Source of the DNA: Micromonospora sp. RP3T
GTDB lineage: Bacteria > Actinomycetota > Actinomycetes > Mycobacteriales > Micromonosporaceae
Assembly (NCBI RefSeq): GCF_003027925.1
Contig: NZ_PYPS01000001.1
Coordinates: 340,212-404,211 of the forward strand
Direction of reading: 5' to 3'
DNA: 64,000 nucleotides
In this document: positions 45,072 through 54,205 of the stretch, piece after piece
Layout: the number at the start of each line of letters is the position of its first letter
Numbering within the stretch: the first letter of the stretch is position 1
The notes under the pieces: model-generated
Told to the model about the DNA's origin: nothing
The model's input: only the letters and a program-made list of their open reading frames with translations
Database searches by the model: none
Program-made: the position numbers and the translations under genes

Positions 45072-47243
45072 GTGCACGACAGTGCGGGAGTGGAGGCAGA
45101 GCGGGACGACGCGGCGGAGCCGGGGACCGTGGTCACGCCGTCGGCCGAGTTCCCGCCGCTCGGCGCCGAGGAGCGGGCCGCGCTCGGCCGGCTCGGCACC
45201 CGCTGGCACGGTCCCCGGGATGCCGGCGACCTGCCCGTCGACCCGACGCTCGGCCGGCGCGGGCAGCCGCCCCGACCCACCCGGTTCGGGCGGTTGGCCC
45301 CGATCGACCTGTTCACCGTGGCGCAACCGGACGAACTGGTCGCCACCGGGCCGGCGTACCTGCCCGGCAACCGGGCCGGCCGGGTGGTGGCCCGGGTTCG
45401 CCGGACCCTGATCGGCCCGCCGCTGGCCAGCAGCTCCGTGCTCTACGAGCGGATGCGCAAGCTGGTCGCGCTGCCGGTGCTCTCCTCGGACCTGCTCAGC
45501 TCCGTCGCGTACGGGCCGGAGGCGATGCTCGCCGTGCTGGTGCTGGCCGGCGGTGCCGCGCTCGGGCTGGCGTTGCCGCTGGCCGCGCTGCTGGCGGTGC
45601 TGATGGTCGCGGTCGGGCTCTCCTACCGGCAGACCATTCCGGCCTATCCGCACGGCGCCGGGTCGTACCTCGTGGCCTCAGACAACCTGGGGCGTACGGC
45701 GGGACTGGCCGCCGCGGCCGGGCTGATGCTCGACTACGTGCTGACCGTGTCGGTGTCGGTGGCCGCCGGCGTGCACGCGGTCACCTCGGCGCTGCCCGGG
45801 TTCACCAGGTGGACCGTGCCGCTCGGGGTGCTGGTGATCGCCGTGCTGCTCGCCGGCAACCTGCGTGGCGTTCGCACCGCCGGCAACATCTTCGTGCTGC
45901 CCACGTACGCGTTCGTGGTGGTGGTCCTCGCGGTGCTGGCGGTCGGCTACGCGAAGGCCGCGGCGCGGGGTTTCGCGCCGGTGCCGCCACCGGCGGTGCC
46001 GGCCGCGGAAGGGCTGGGGCTGCTGCTGGTGCTGCGCGCGTTCTCCTCCGGCGCGGTGTCGATGACCGGCATCGAGGCGGTCTCCAACGCGGTGCCGGCG
46101 TTCCGCCCGACCGAGTGGCGCAACGCCCGCACCACGCTGGGCTGGATGGTTGCCATGCTGGTCACGCTCTTCGCCGGACTGGTCGGGCTGATCCACCTGG
46201 ACGGCCTGGTGCCCCGGGCGGACGAGACGCTGCTGTCCCAGCTCGGCCGCGTCACGTTCCCCACCGGCCCCGGGTACGCGATCCTCCAAGCCACCACCGC
46301 GTTGATCCTGCTGCTGGCCGCGAACACCGCGTTCAACGACTTCCCCCGGCTGCTGTTCTTCATGGCCCGGGACGGGCACGCGCCGCGCCGCTTCCTGCAC
46401 ATGGGTGACCGGCTGGCGTTCAGCAACGGGCTGGTCGCGCTCGCGCTCGCCGCGGCGACCGTCTTCGTGGCCTTCGGTGGGCACACCCAGACGCTGATCC
46501 CGCTCTACGCGGTCGGCGTCTTCCTCGCGTTCACGCTGTCGCAGACCGGGATGGTGGTGCACTGGCGACGCCGGCGCGGGCGGGGCTGGCGCCGGCCGCT
46601 CGCGGTCAACGCGGTCGGCGCGACGCTCTCCGGGCTGGTGCTGCTGACCGCCGCGGTCGCCAAGTTCACCGAGGGCGCCTGGGTGGTGGTGGTCGCGGTG
46701 CCGCTGCTGGTGCTGCTGTTCCGTCGGATCCACCGGCACTACGCCACGCTGCACCGGGCGCTGGCGCTGCACCCGCCGCCGCCCGGGGCGCCGCCCGGCC
46801 CGGCCGGCTCCGCCGAGGGCGAGGAGCTTCCCCAGCAGGTACGCCACCTGGTGATCGTGCCGGTGGCCCGGCTGAACCGGGCCTCGCTGCGCGCGCTGGC
46901 GTACGCGGCCTCGCTGGGCCGGCCGACGCTGGCCGTGCACATCGCGCCGGAGGAGGCCGAGGCGGACCGGTTCCGGGACCAGTGGCGGGCCTGGGGCGAC
47001 CACCTGCGGCTGGAGACGATCGTGTCGCCGTACCGGTCGGTGATCGGGCCGCTGGCGCACTACCTGGAGGCGCTGCACGCCGCCGGCCCGGAGCTGACGC
47101 TCACCGTGATCGTGCCGGAGGTGGTGCTGCGCCGGCGTCGGCACCGGTTGCTGCACAGCCGCGCCGAGCAGCGGCTGCGCGCCGCGCTGCGGGCGCTGCC
47201 CGGCGTGGTGGTGACGAGCGTCCCGGTGCACGTGTCGCAGTGA
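45072..47243 (+). CDS. APC-family permease with cytosolic C-terminal domain
   Basis: 723 residues from GTG at 45072 (GAAGGG five bases upstream; GTG 45090 possible). A ~110-residue hydrophilic N-terminus precedes about twelve helices with APC features (LSSDLLSSVAYGPEAMLAVL, YPHGAGSYLVASDNLG, AFSSGAVSMTGIEAVSNAVP). The last ~150 residues form a soluble domain (HLVIVPVARLNRASLRALAYA, VSPYRSVIGPLAHYLEAL) like a universal-stress fold. Such KUP/APC-like permeases may carry amino acids or K+; the exact cargo is unknown. Confidence 0.88.
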   Translation: MHDSAGVEAERDDAAEPGTVVTPSAEFPPLGAEERAALGRLGTRWHGPRDAGDLPVDPTLGRRGQPPRPTRFGRLAPIDLFTVAQPDELVATGPAYLPGNRAGRVVARVRRTLIGPPLASSSVLYERMRKLVALPVLSSDLLSSVAYGPEAMLAVLVLAGGAALGLALPLAALLAVLMVAVGLSYRQTIPAYPHGAGSYLVASDNLGRTAGLAAAAGLMLDYVLTVSVSVAAGVHAVTSALPGFTRWTVPLGVLVIAVLLAGNLRGVRTAGNIFVLPTYAFVVVVLAVLAVGYAKAAARGFAPVPPPAVPAAEGLGLLLVLRAFSSGAVSMTGIEAVSNAVPAFRPTEWRNARTTLGWMVAMLVTLFAGLVGLIHLDGLVPRADETLLSQLGRVTFPTGPGYAILQATTALILLLAANTAFNDFPRLLFFMARDGHAPRRFLHMGDRLAFSNGLVALALAAATVFVAFGGHTQTLIPLYAVGVFLAFTLSQTGMVVHWRRRRGRGWRRPLAVNAVGATLSGLVLLTAAVAKFTEGAWVVVVAVPLLVLLFRRIHRHYATLHRALALHPPPPGAPPGPAGSAEGEELPQQVRHLVIVPVARLNRASLRALAYAASLGRPTLAVHIAPEEAEADRFRDQWRAWGDHLRLETIVSPYRSVIGPLAHYLEALHAAGPELTLTVIVPEVVLRRRRHRLLHSRAEQRLRAALRALPGVVVTSVPVHVSQ

Positions 47244-47247
47244 CGCC

Positions 47248-47535
47248 TCAGACGTCGTGGACCTCCAGCACGCGGGTGGTGGGGGCGGCGTCGCCGAGCT
47301 CCGCGCGGAGCGCGGCGCGCTCCGGGTCGACCAGGAACGCGTCGAGCCCGTCGCGGGCGGCGAACCGGATCACGTGCACCTCGGTCTCCCCGTCCTCGGT
47401 ACGCAGCCGTCGCTCCAGCCGTCCGCCGTGCCGGTCGAGCAGCGCCAGCACCGCGTCCTCGTAGCGCCGGCCGGCGTCGGCGTCGGCGCTCAGGTCGACC
47501 AACGCGACCAGCAGGACCTCGTTCCCCGTCGTCAT
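47248..47535 (-). CDS. DUF1330-like small protein
   Basis: 95 residues from ATG at 47535. One dimeric alpha/beta-barrel unit: VLLVALVDLSADADAGRRYE, LLDRHGGRLERRLRTEDGE, VHVIRFAARDGLDAFLVDPE. This is the DUF1330/antibiotic-monooxygenase-like fold; no catalytic residues are evident. Convergent with the permease four bases away. Confidence 0.72.
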   Translation of the reverse strand: MTTGNEVLLVALVDLSADADAGRRYEDAVLALLDRHGGRLERRLRTEDGETEVHVIRFAARDGLDAFLVDPERAALRAELGDAAPTTRVLEVHDV

Positions 47536-47606
47536 GGCGTCGAGTGTCCCAGCCGGCCGACCGGCGCGGTGTCCCGCAGCGTCCCGGCCGATCGGCGCGG
47601 TGTCCC

Positions 47607-48452
47607 TCAGCCGGCGAGACCGACGGCCTCGGCGCTGGCCGTCCAGAGCCGGGCCGCCAGCGCCGGGTCGGCCGCCCATTGGCGCGGCCGGTGCGGCCTG
47701 CGGTCGGCGTAGTAGCCGCCGTCGATCAGCCGGGACGGGTCCTGGCCGGCGAGCCAGACCAGCGTCTCCGCGCCCTTCTCCGGGGTGCGGAACGGCAGCA
47801 GCCGCATGCCGAGCGCCACCACCCGGCTCTCGTTGCCGAACCGGGTGCTCACCACGCCGGGGTGGAACGCGTACGACCGCACCCGTGGCCAGCGCCGCGC
47901 CGCCTCGGCGGTGAACAGGATGTTCGCCTGCTTGCTGGTGCCGTACGCCCGGAACGGCCGGTAGTGGCGCAGCGCGGCGTTGAGGTCGTCCGGGTCGAGC
48001 ACGCCGCTGCGGTGCGCGTTGGAGGCGGTCACCACCATCCGGCGCACCCGGTCGGCCAGCAGGTTGCTGAGCAGGAACGGGGCGAGGTGGTTGGCCTGCA
48101 TGCTCAGCTCGAAGCCGTCGACAGTGGTGACCGGTTCGAGCACGATCGCGCCGGCGTTGTTGGCCAGCACGTCGATCCGGTCGTAGTTCGCGCGCAGCCG
48201 CTCGGCGAGCCCGCGTACGTCGTCGAGCACGGCGAAGTCGGAGCGGAACAGCTCCGGCTGCTCGCCGCTGGACTCGCGCACCCGCTCGCCGGCGGCGCGC
48301 AGCCGGGCCGGGTCCCGGCCGACCAGCACCACCTGGTCGCCGCGGCGGGCCAGCTCGACGGCGGCGGCCAGCCCGATGCCCGAACTCGCGCCGGTCAGCA
48401 CCACGATCCGACGCTCAGTGAGATCTTCCACAGGTCCATTCACCCCGGTCAC
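47607..48452 (-). CDS. Short-chain dehydrogenase, retinol-dehydrogenase-like
   Basis: 281 residues. TGASSGIG cofactor motif, NNAGA, and catalytic YGTSK (Ser in TASNAH) are all present. VRSYAFHPGVVSTRFGNE is typical of the WWOX/retinol dehydrogenase-like SDRs, which favour NADP. Actinobacterial members have unknown substrates. It is divergent from the malyl-CoA-lyase-like gene. Confidence 0.9.
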   Translation of the reverse strand: MTGVNGPVEDLTERRIVVLTGASSGIGLAAAVELARRGDQVVLVGRDPARLRAAGERVRESSGEQPELFRSDFAVLDDVRGLAERLRANYDRIDVLANNAGAIVLEPVTTVDGFELSMQANHLAPFLLSNLLADRVRRMVVTASNAHRSGVLDPDDLNAALRHYRPFRAYGTSKQANILFTAEAARRWPRVRSYAFHPGVVSTRFGNESRVVALGMRLLPFRTPEKGAETLVWLAGQDPSRLIDGGYYADRRPHRPRQWAADPALAARLWTASAEAVGLAG

Positions 48453-48555
48453 GGCACGAGGTTACCGTGACGTAGCCCCGTCCTTTGGGATCGTTAAGTT
48501 CCGACTTCCACCGCCGCGTCGCGTGCTGCCGCCGGACGCTGATAGGAGCGCATCC

Positions 48556-49512
48556 ATGACCGCTGTCGGTCGCCCCCGCCGGTCCTGCCTGGCGGTTCCC
48601 GGTTCCAGCGTCAAGATGCTCGGCAAGGCCCAGGGCCTCCCCGCCGACCAGGTCTTCCTGGACCTGGAGGACGCGGTCGCCCCGCTGGCCAAGCCGGACG
48701 CGCGCAAGAACATCGTGGCCGCGCTGAACGAGGGGGACTGGGCCGGCAAGACCCGCGTGGTCCGGGTGAACGATCTGACCACGCCGTGGACCTACCGGGA
48801 CGTCATCGAGGTGGTCGAGGGCGCGGGCGCGAACCTGGACTGCATCATGCTGCCGAAGGCGCAGAACGCCGCGCAGGTGCACTGGCTGGACCTGCTGCTC
48901 ACGCAGATCGAGAAGACGCTCGGCCTGGAGGTCGGCCGGATCGGCATCGAGGCGCAGATCGAGAACGCCGCCGGGCTGGTCAACGTGGACGCCATCGCCG
49001 CCGCCTCGCCCCGGGTCGAGACGATCATCTTCGGCCCGGCCGACTTCATGGCCTCGATCAACATGAAGTCGCTGGTGGTCGGCGCGCTGATCCCGGACTA
49101 CCCGGGCGATCCCTACCACTACATCCTGATGCGCATCCTGATGGCCGCCCGGATGCACGACAAGCAGGCCATCGACGGCCCGTTCCTCCAGATCCGCGAC
49201 GTCGACGCGTTCCGCGAGGTGGCGAAGCGCTCGGCGGCGCTGGGCTTCGACGGCAAGTGGGTGCTGCACCCGGGCCAGATCGACGCCGCGAACGAGGTCT
49301 ACTCGCCGGCGCAGGCCGACTACGACCACGCCGAGCTGATCCTCGACGCGTACGACCACTACACGTCCGAGGCGGGCGGGAAGCTGGGCGCGGTGATGCT
49401 CGGCGACGAGATGATCGACGAGGCGTCCCGCAAGATGGCGTTGGTGATCTCGGCCAAGGGCCGGGCCGCCGGGATGACGCGTACCTCCTCGTTCACCCCG
49501 CCCTCGGCGTGA
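48556..49512 (+). CDS. HpcH/CitE-family lyase, L-malyl-CoA / beta-methylmalyl-CoA lyase-like
   Basis: 318 residues from ATG at 48556 (AGGAG eight bases upstream). Features of CitE-type lyases: SCLAVPGSSVKMLGKA, FLDLEDAVAP with metal-binding acidic residues, MLPKAQNAAQV, IEAQIENAAGLVNV, and FDGKWVLHPGQI. Full-length agreement with Mcl-type enzymes is better than with citrate lyase beta subunits, and no citDF partners are present. It should cleave or form C-C bonds of malyl- or methylmalyl-CoA, a step of the ethylmalonyl-CoA pathway. Confidence 0.85.
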   Translation: MTAVGRPRRSCLAVPGSSVKMLGKAQGLPADQVFLDLEDAVAPLAKPDARKNIVAALNEGDWAGKTRVVRVNDLTTPWTYRDVIEVVEGAGANLDCIMLPKAQNAAQVHWLDLLLTQIEKTLGLEVGRIGIEAQIENAAGLVNVDAIAAASPRVETIIFGPADFMASINMKSLVVGALIPDYPGDPYHYILMRILMAARMHDKQAIDGPFLQIRDVDAFREVAKRSAALGFDGKWVLHPGQIDAANEVYSPAQADYDHAELILDAYDHYTSEAGGKLGAVMLGDEMIDEASRKMALVISAKGRAAGMTRTSSFTPPSA

Positions 49513-49552
49513 CCGCGCGCCGGGCCGCCCCGCGCGGGGCGGCCCGGTCGGG

Positions 49553-49990
49553 TCAGTAGCTGCTGGAGCTGTCCGAGTTGATGGCGATCGCGATCATCAC
49601 GATGTAGAAGATGATGCCGGCGACCAGCAGGGCGGTGAGGATCCAGCCGACGATGATGGCCGCCTTCGCCATGCCCTCGCCCTGCTCGCCGGTCTCCCGG
49701 ATCTGCCGGCGGGCCACGTGCCCCATGATCGCGCCGATCGGCGCGGTGATGCAGGACGTGAAGCCGACCAGCGAGAGCACCAGCGCCACGATGGCAAGCG
49801 TGTTCGTCCGGCTCGCCGGCGGCGCGTAACCGGGGTACACGGGCGGCGGGTACGCGCCCGGCGGCGGGTAGCCGGCCGGTGGGTAGCCGGGCGTCGCGTA
49901 CGGGTCGCCGGGCGGGGGCGCGTAGGGCGACTTCCCGACCGCGTACGGATCCTCGGGCGCGTAGGGGTCGACCGGCGGGGGATAGCTCAT
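49553..49990 (-). CDS. DUF4190 membrane protein (first copy)
   Basis: 145 residues from ATG at 49990. A Pro/Tyr/Gly-rich N-terminus of about 60 residues (YAPEDPYAVGKSPYAPP) precedes two helices with the DUF4190 core (IGAIMGHVARRQIRETGEQG), ending in a Ser-rich tail. Function unknown. A second copy lies at 51001-51405 beyond one SDR gene. Confidence 0.85.
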   Translation of the reverse strand: MSYPPPVDPYAPEDPYAVGKSPYAPPPGDPYATPGYPPAGYPPPGAYPPPVYPGYAPPASRTNTLAIVALVLSLVGFTSCITAPIGAIMGHVARRQIRETGEQGEGMAKAAIIVGWILTALLVAGIIFYIVMIAIAINSDSSSSY

Positions 49991-50240
49991 CTGATCATCT
50001 CCAGGTACGTGGTCCGGGTCAGGGTAGCCACCACCGGAAAACCCGCAGTACCCCCTTCCGGGTGCCGCATTGCCCGGAAGGTCCACAGCGGGCAGGATCC
50101 TCGACATGGCACTTGACGCGCGTGGGGGTCGGTCGCGACGGGACACGAGCCGGCCGGGGTCGGTGCGCCGCCCGCGCGCCGGGGAGCCGGCGGGCGCCGC
50201 CGACCAGGAACGGGCCGCGCCCCTCCCGGAGCCGGCCACC

Positions 50241-50996
50241 ATGCGGCTGGACGGCCGGGTCGCGCTGGTGACCGGCGCGGGCAGCGCGGACGGCATCGGG
50301 TACGCGACCGCGCGCCGGCTGGCCGACCTGGGCGCCCGGGTGGCGATCGTGTCGACCACCCGGCGGATCCACGACCGCGCCGAGGAGCTGGGCGTCACCG
50401 GTTTCGTCGCCGACCTCACCGACGAGTCGGAGGTGGGCGCGCTCGCCGACGCGGTGGCCGAGCAGCTCGGCGACGTCGAGGTGCTGGTCAACAACGCGGG
50501 CCTGGCCAGCCGGGCCAGCCCGGAGGTGCTGCGACCGGTGGCCCAGTTGACCTACGACGAGTGGCGCGGCGAGATCGACCGCAACCTGACCACCGCGTTC
50601 CTGTGCAGCCGCGCGTTCATCAACGGGATGTCCGAACGCGGCTGGGGGCGGATCGTCAACCTGGCCGCCACCGCCGGTCCGGTCAACGCGCTGCCCACCG
50701 AGGCGGCCTACGCGGCGGCCAAGGCGGGCGTGGTGGGGCTGACCCGGGCGCTGGCGATGGAGATGATCGCCGACGGGGTGACCGTGAACGCCGTGGCGCC
50801 GGGCATCATCCACACCGCCGCGTCCACCATGGCCGAGATCAAGCAGGGGCTCGGCACGCCGGTGGGCCGGCCCGGCCTGCCGGACGAGGTGGCCGCCGCG
50901 ATCGCGTTCCTCTGCTCACCGGCCGCGTCGTACATCACCGGCCAGATGCTGGTGGTCGACGGCGGCAACAGCGTCCGGGAGGCGCAGTTCCGCTGA
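50241..50996 (+). CDS. Short-chain dehydrogenase/reductase
   Basis: 251 residues from ATG at 50241. [10 protein letters not shown] is the cofactor motif, NNAGLA is standard, and YAAAK holds the catalytic Tyr and Lys. At the usual Ser position, 13 residues before the Tyr, the sequence has Thr ([14 protein letters not shown]). [12 protein letters not shown] is the C-terminal signature. FabG-like in layout. It lies between two DUF4190 genes on the opposite strand. Substrate unknown. Confidence 0.88.
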   Translation: MRLDGRVALVTGAGSADGIGYATARRLADLGARVAIVSTTRRIHDRAEELGVTGFVADLTDESEVGALADAVAEQLGDVEVLVNNAGLASRASPEVLRPVAQLTYDEWRGEIDRNLTTAFLCSRAFINGMSERGWGRIVNLAATAGPVNALPTEAAYAAAKAGVVGLTRALAMEMIADGVTVNAVAPGIIHTAASTMAEIKQGLGTPVGRPGLPDEVAAAIAFLCSPAASYITGQMLVVDGGNSVREAQFR

Positions 50997-51000
50997 CGCG

Positions 51001-51405
51001 TCAGTAGCCGTTGTTGTCGGCGTTGGCCCAGATCGCCAGCCCGATCCAGCCGCAGCAGACCAGCAGGCCGAGCGCGGTGAAGACGTAGCTGAGGATCAGC
51101 CCCCAGGTGGCGAGCTGGTCGCCCTCCTCGCCGGTCTGCCGGATCTGCCGTTTGGCCAGGTGGCCGCAGACGATGCCGGCGGGCGCGAAGACGAACGCGA
51201 AGACCAGCGACAGGATGGCGAGCACGTTGGGTCCGCCGCGCGGGCGCGGGCCCTCGCCGGGCGGGCCGTACTGGCCGTAGGGCGGCTGCGGGGCGTACGG
51301 CGGCTGCTGCCCCCACTGCGGCTGGTGCCCGTACGGCGGTTGCGGCCCGTGCGGCTGGCCGCGGTCCGGCGGCTCGTACGGCGACGGTGGCTGCTCGTCG
51401 GTCAC
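51001..51405 (-). CDS. DUF4190 membrane protein (second copy)
   Basis: 134 residues from GTG at 51405 (GAGGGGG just upstream). The Pro/Gln/Gly-rich N-terminus (PYGHQPQWGQQPPYAPQP) precedes two helices with PAGIVCGHLAKRQIRQTGEE, the same core as in the first copy. It ends in ANADNNGY. The stop lies four bases from the SDR stop. Function unknown. Confidence 0.85.
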   Translation of the reverse strand: MTDEQPPSPYEPPDRGQPHGPQPPYGHQPQWGQQPPYAPQPPYGQYGPPGEGPRPRGGPNVLAILSLVFAFVFAPAGIVCGHLAKRQIRQTGEEGDQLATWGLILSYVFTALGLLVCCGWIGLAIWANADNNGY

Positions 51406-51551
51406 GCCGGCCCCCTCGGATCCCCAGGTCAACCGCCCTTTCTCTTGCGGACGCTACCCGGAGCGGTGAACCTTTTCACAGCGGTTGTGTGGACTGGTCA
51501 CCTTGGCGCGGCCGGTTGCGGGGCCGATACTGATCGAGCGTTCAGTTACCC

Positions 51552-52778
51552 ATGAGTAATGCGCCGACCCCGGAGGCTGAGATGGCCCGACTCGCCCAGA
51601 CGCCCGGCCTGACCGATGTGCAGCGGTCGATCCTGGAAACGGTCCGGGAGTTCGCCGACAAGGAGATCATTCCGCACGCCCAGCGGTTGGAGCACGCCGA
51701 CGAGTACCCGACCGACATCCTCGACGGGATGCGCGAGATGGGGCTGTTCGGCCTCACCATCGACGAGGAGTACGGCGGTCTCGGCGAGTCGCTGCTGACC
51801 TACGCGCTGGTGGTCGAGGAACTGTCCCGGGGCTGGATGTCGATCTCCGGCATCGTCAACACGCACTTCATCGTGGCGTACCTGATCTCGCAGCACGGCT
51901 CCGCCGACCAGAAGGCCCGCCTGCTGCCGAAGATGGCCACCGGCGAGGTGCGCGGCGCGTTCTCCATGTCGGAGCCGGAGTGCGGCTCGGACGTCTCGGC
52001 GATCAAGTCGAAGGCGGTCCGCGACGGCGACACCTTCGTGCTCAACGGCCAGAAGATGTGGCTGACCAACGGCGCGTACTCCTCGGTGGTGGCCACCCTG
52101 GTCAAGACCGACACCGGGGCCGACTCGGTCTACGGCAACATGAGCACGTTCCTGCTGGAGAAGGAGCCCGGCTTCGGCGAGACCGCGCCCGGCCTGACCA
52201 TCCCCGGCAAGATCGACAAGATGGGCTACAAGGGCGTCGAGACCACCGAGATGGTGCTCGACGGCGTCGCCGTCCCCGCCTCCGCCGTGCTCGGCGGCGA
52301 GGAGCGGGTCGGTCGCGGCTTCTACCAGATGATGGACGGCATCGAGGTCGGCCGGGTCAACGTGGCGGCCCGCGCCTGCGGCATCTCGATCCGCGCGTTC
52401 GAGCTGGCCGTCGCGTACGCCCAGCAGCGCAAGACGTTCGGCCAGCCGCTCGCCCGACACCAGGCGATCGCGTTCAAGCTCGCCGAGATGGGCACCAAGA
52501 TCGAGGCCGCGCACGCGCTCATGGTCAACGCGGCCCGGCTCAAGGACGCCGGCCAGCGCAACGACGTCGAGGCCGGCATGGCCAAGCTGCTCGCCTCGGA
52601 GTACTGCGCCGAGGTGGTCCAGGAGGCGTTCCGGATCCACGGCGGCTACGGCTACTCCAAGGAGTACGAGATCGAGCGCCTGATGCGGGAGGCCCCGTTC
52701 CTGCTGATCGGCGAGGGCACCTCGGAGATCCAGAAGACCATCATCTCCCGCGGCCTGCTCCAGCAGTACAAGCTGTAA
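51552..52778 (+). CDS. Acyl-CoA dehydrogenase
   Basis: 408 residues from ATG at 51552. FAD and substrate signatures are AFSMSEPECGSDVSAIKSKA and KMWLTNGAYSS; IHGGYGYSKEYEIERLMRE and GEGTSEIQK are near the C-terminus. A catalytic Glu is expected at GEGTSEIQ, as in short-chain and methylsuccinyl-CoA types. Together with the CitE-like lyase and the MaoC hydratase of this window it could be the methylsuccinyl-CoA dehydrogenase step, but this is an inference from context. A repeat with GGGGCCCC follows two bases after the stop. Confidence 0.9.
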   Translation: MSNAPTPEAEMARLAQTPGLTDVQRSILETVREFADKEIIPHAQRLEHADEYPTDILDGMREMGLFGLTIDEEYGGLGESLLTYALVVEELSRGWMSISGIVNTHFIVAYLISQHGSADQKARLLPKMATGEVRGAFSMSEPECGSDVSAIKSKAVRDGDTFVLNGQKMWLTNGAYSSVVATLVKTDTGADSVYGNMSTFLLEKEPGFGETAPGLTIPGKIDKMGYKGVETTEMVLDGVAVPASAVLGGEERVGRGFYQMMDGIEVGRVNVAARACGISIRAFELAVAYAQQRKTFGQPLARHQAIAFKLAEMGTKIEAAHALMVNAARLKDAGQRNDVEAGMAKLLASEYCAEVVQEAFRIHGGYGYSKEYEIERLMREAPFLLIGEGTSEIQKTIISRGLLQQYKL

Positions 52779-52780
52779 GG

Positions 52781-52829
52781 AGGGGCCCCTTCTTAACGCA
52801 TACGGTAGAGAAGGGGCCCCTTCTAACGC
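52781..52829. repeat. Direct repeat of AGGGGCCCCTTCTTAACGC
   Basis: Two units (52781-52799 and 52811-52829, the second one base shorter) are about 30 bases apart, each containing the self-complementary AGGGGCCCCT. The acyl-CoA dehydrogenase gene ends two bases before, and the minus-strand gene 52823-53461 takes its stop codon from the second unit. Elements with this GGGGCCCCTTCTTAACGC core are, in my recollection, common in Micromonospora and Salinispora genomes. Confidence 0.75.
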
Positions 52830-53461
52830 TTCGGCCGGCGCGTGACGGGGTCGGCGGCGAGGTGTCGGCGGGCGTGCTCGACGAGCGCGGCCGGGTCGTC
52901 CGCGTACATCCGGATCTCCCGGACCGGGGTGCTCGGCCCGCTCGGCAGCGGCACCGACAGCGGTTCCCGCAGCACCAGGTCGATCGACGTCTGGCTGCCG
53001 ACGCCGAGGTTGAGCACCGTCGGGTCGTCCTCGTCGTAGCGGACCGCGCGGCTGGACGGCAGTGACCGGCGGCGGACCGCGACGTCGGCGACGGCGGACC
53101 ACGGGATCGTGACGTCGAGCGAGACGCCGTTGCGCACCCGCAGACCGTCGCCGTCGACCAGGTGCGGGTGGATCCGGAGGCTGGCCATCAACCCGAACAT
53201 CCACAGCAGACCCCACACGCCGAGCCCGACGGCGGCGTGCCGGATCGTCGGCGAGTCGACGGTGTGCCGCAGGATCACGTCCAGGATCGGAATCTCGATC
53301 GCGGACATGACGATGAAGGCGACCAGGATCGTCTGGACGCCGCCCACGTAGGCGAACGTCGTCGCGCCGGGCGCCACCGGGTAGGGGCGGCGCAGCACCC
53401 ACCGGGCCAGGCTGCGCCACATGCCCCACTCGTACGCCACTACGCGTCGGATCAGACTCAT
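52823..53461 (-). CDS. Membrane protein with PH-like domain, hypothetical
   Basis: 212 residues from ATG at 53461 with a strong AAGGAGGG ribosome site. Two membrane helices (GVQTILVAFIVMSAIEIPIL; AVGLGVWGLLWMFGLMASL) are followed by a beta-rich domain (GLRVRNGVSLDVTIPWSAVA) that resembles a bacterial PH domain. The final codons and TAG stop come from the GGGGCCCC repeat. Divergent from a TetR gene and probably its target. No known function. Confidence 0.75.
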   Translation of the reverse strand: MSLIRRVVAYEWGMWRSLARWVLRRPYPVAPGATTFAYVGGVQTILVAFIVMSAIEIPILDVILRHTVDSPTIRHAAVGLGVWGLLWMFGLMASLRIHPHLVDGDGLRVRNGVSLDVTIPWSAVADVAVRRRSLPSSRAVRYDEDDPTVLNLGVGSQTSIDLVLREPLSVPLPSGPSTPVREIRMYADDPAALVEHARRHLAADPVTRRPKR

Positions 53462-53478
53462 CGTCGCCCTCCTTATTT

Positions 53479-53495
53479 TTGCAATACAGTTGCAA
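53479..53495. promoter_or_regulatory. TetR-type operator in divergent promoter
   Basis: TTGCAA-TACAG-TTGCAA (53479-53495) is a 6+5+6 palindrome just upstream of the minus-strand start. A related element GCGGTTGTATTGTGA (53526-53540) lies before the TetR gene in the opposite sense. Both carry TGTATTG, which can act as the -10 of each promoter. Probable binding sites of the adjacent TetR protein. Confidence 0.55.
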
Positions 53496-53551
53496 GGTAA
53501 AGGGGCCCCGGTCAACGTGTCAATGCGGTTGTATTGTGAAAGCATGGGGGA

Positions 53552-54205
53552 ATGCCGAAGCGGGTGGACCACCGGGAGCGCCGGGCGCTGATCGCGGACG
53601 CCTTGATGCGGGTCGCGGCCGAGCAGGGGCTGGAGGCGGTCAGCCTGCGCCACGTGGCCGCCGCCGCCCAGGTCAGCGCCGGGATGGTGCAGCACTACTT
53701 CCGTACCCGGGACGAGATGATGGTCTTCGCGCTCGCCGTGGTGAGCGAGCGCAACGAGACCCGGATCCGCCGGGCGGTCGAGGCGCTCGGCGCGACGCCG
53801 CCACCCCGGGCGCTGCTCCGGGCCATGCTGACCGAGCTGCTGCCGCTGGACGAGGAACGGCGGGCGGACGGCCGGGTGGCCCTGGCCTTCCTCGCCTACA
53901 CCGCCGTCCGGCCCGCCGTGGCCGCCGCGCTGCACGCCGACACGGCAGCGTTGCGGGCGTTCGTCGCGGACCAGATCGCCCGGTCACCGCTGGCCACGGC
54001 CGGTCGGGTGGACCCGGAACCGGCCGCCGTCGGCCTGCTCGCCGTGCTGGAAGGGCTCGGCATCCACGTGCTCGGCGGCCACTATTCGCCGGAGACCGCG
54101 CTTGTCGCGCTGGACGCCCAGCTCGACCTGATCTTCGGCCGCGAGCCGCCGGCCGAAACGGTCAGCCGCGCCGGGTCAGGCCGGCCGCGGCCCGCTCCAC
54201 GATGA
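53552..54205 (+). CDS. TetR-family transcriptional regulator
   Basis: 217 residues. The N-terminal helix-turn-helix is standard: LIADALMRVAAEQGLEAVSL, VAAAAQVSAGMVQHYFRTRD. The C-terminal ligand domain resembles BetI/PsrA-like TetR_C proteins (LAFLAYTAVRPAVAAALHAD). ATG at 53552 with GGGGG just before. It is divergent from a hypothetical membrane protein and likely represses both. Its 3' end overlaps the convergent CoA-binding gene by 44 bases. Confidence 0.9.
   Translation: MPKRVDHRERRALIADALMRVAAEQGLEAVSLRHVAAAAQVSAGMVQHYFRTRDEMMVFALAVVSERNETRIRRAVEALGATPPPRALLRAMLTELLPLDEERRADGRVALAFLAYTAVRPAVAAALHADTAALRAFVADQIARSPLATAGRVDPEPAAVGLLAVLEGLGIHVLGGHYSPETALVALDAQLDLIFGREPPAETVSRAGSGRPRPAPR

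Noticed and set aside
44001..47243. Very long genes spanning the EamA/APC pair
   Set aside because: Long open frames on both strands here are consequences of high GC. The true genes are set by membrane-helix content and ribosome sites.
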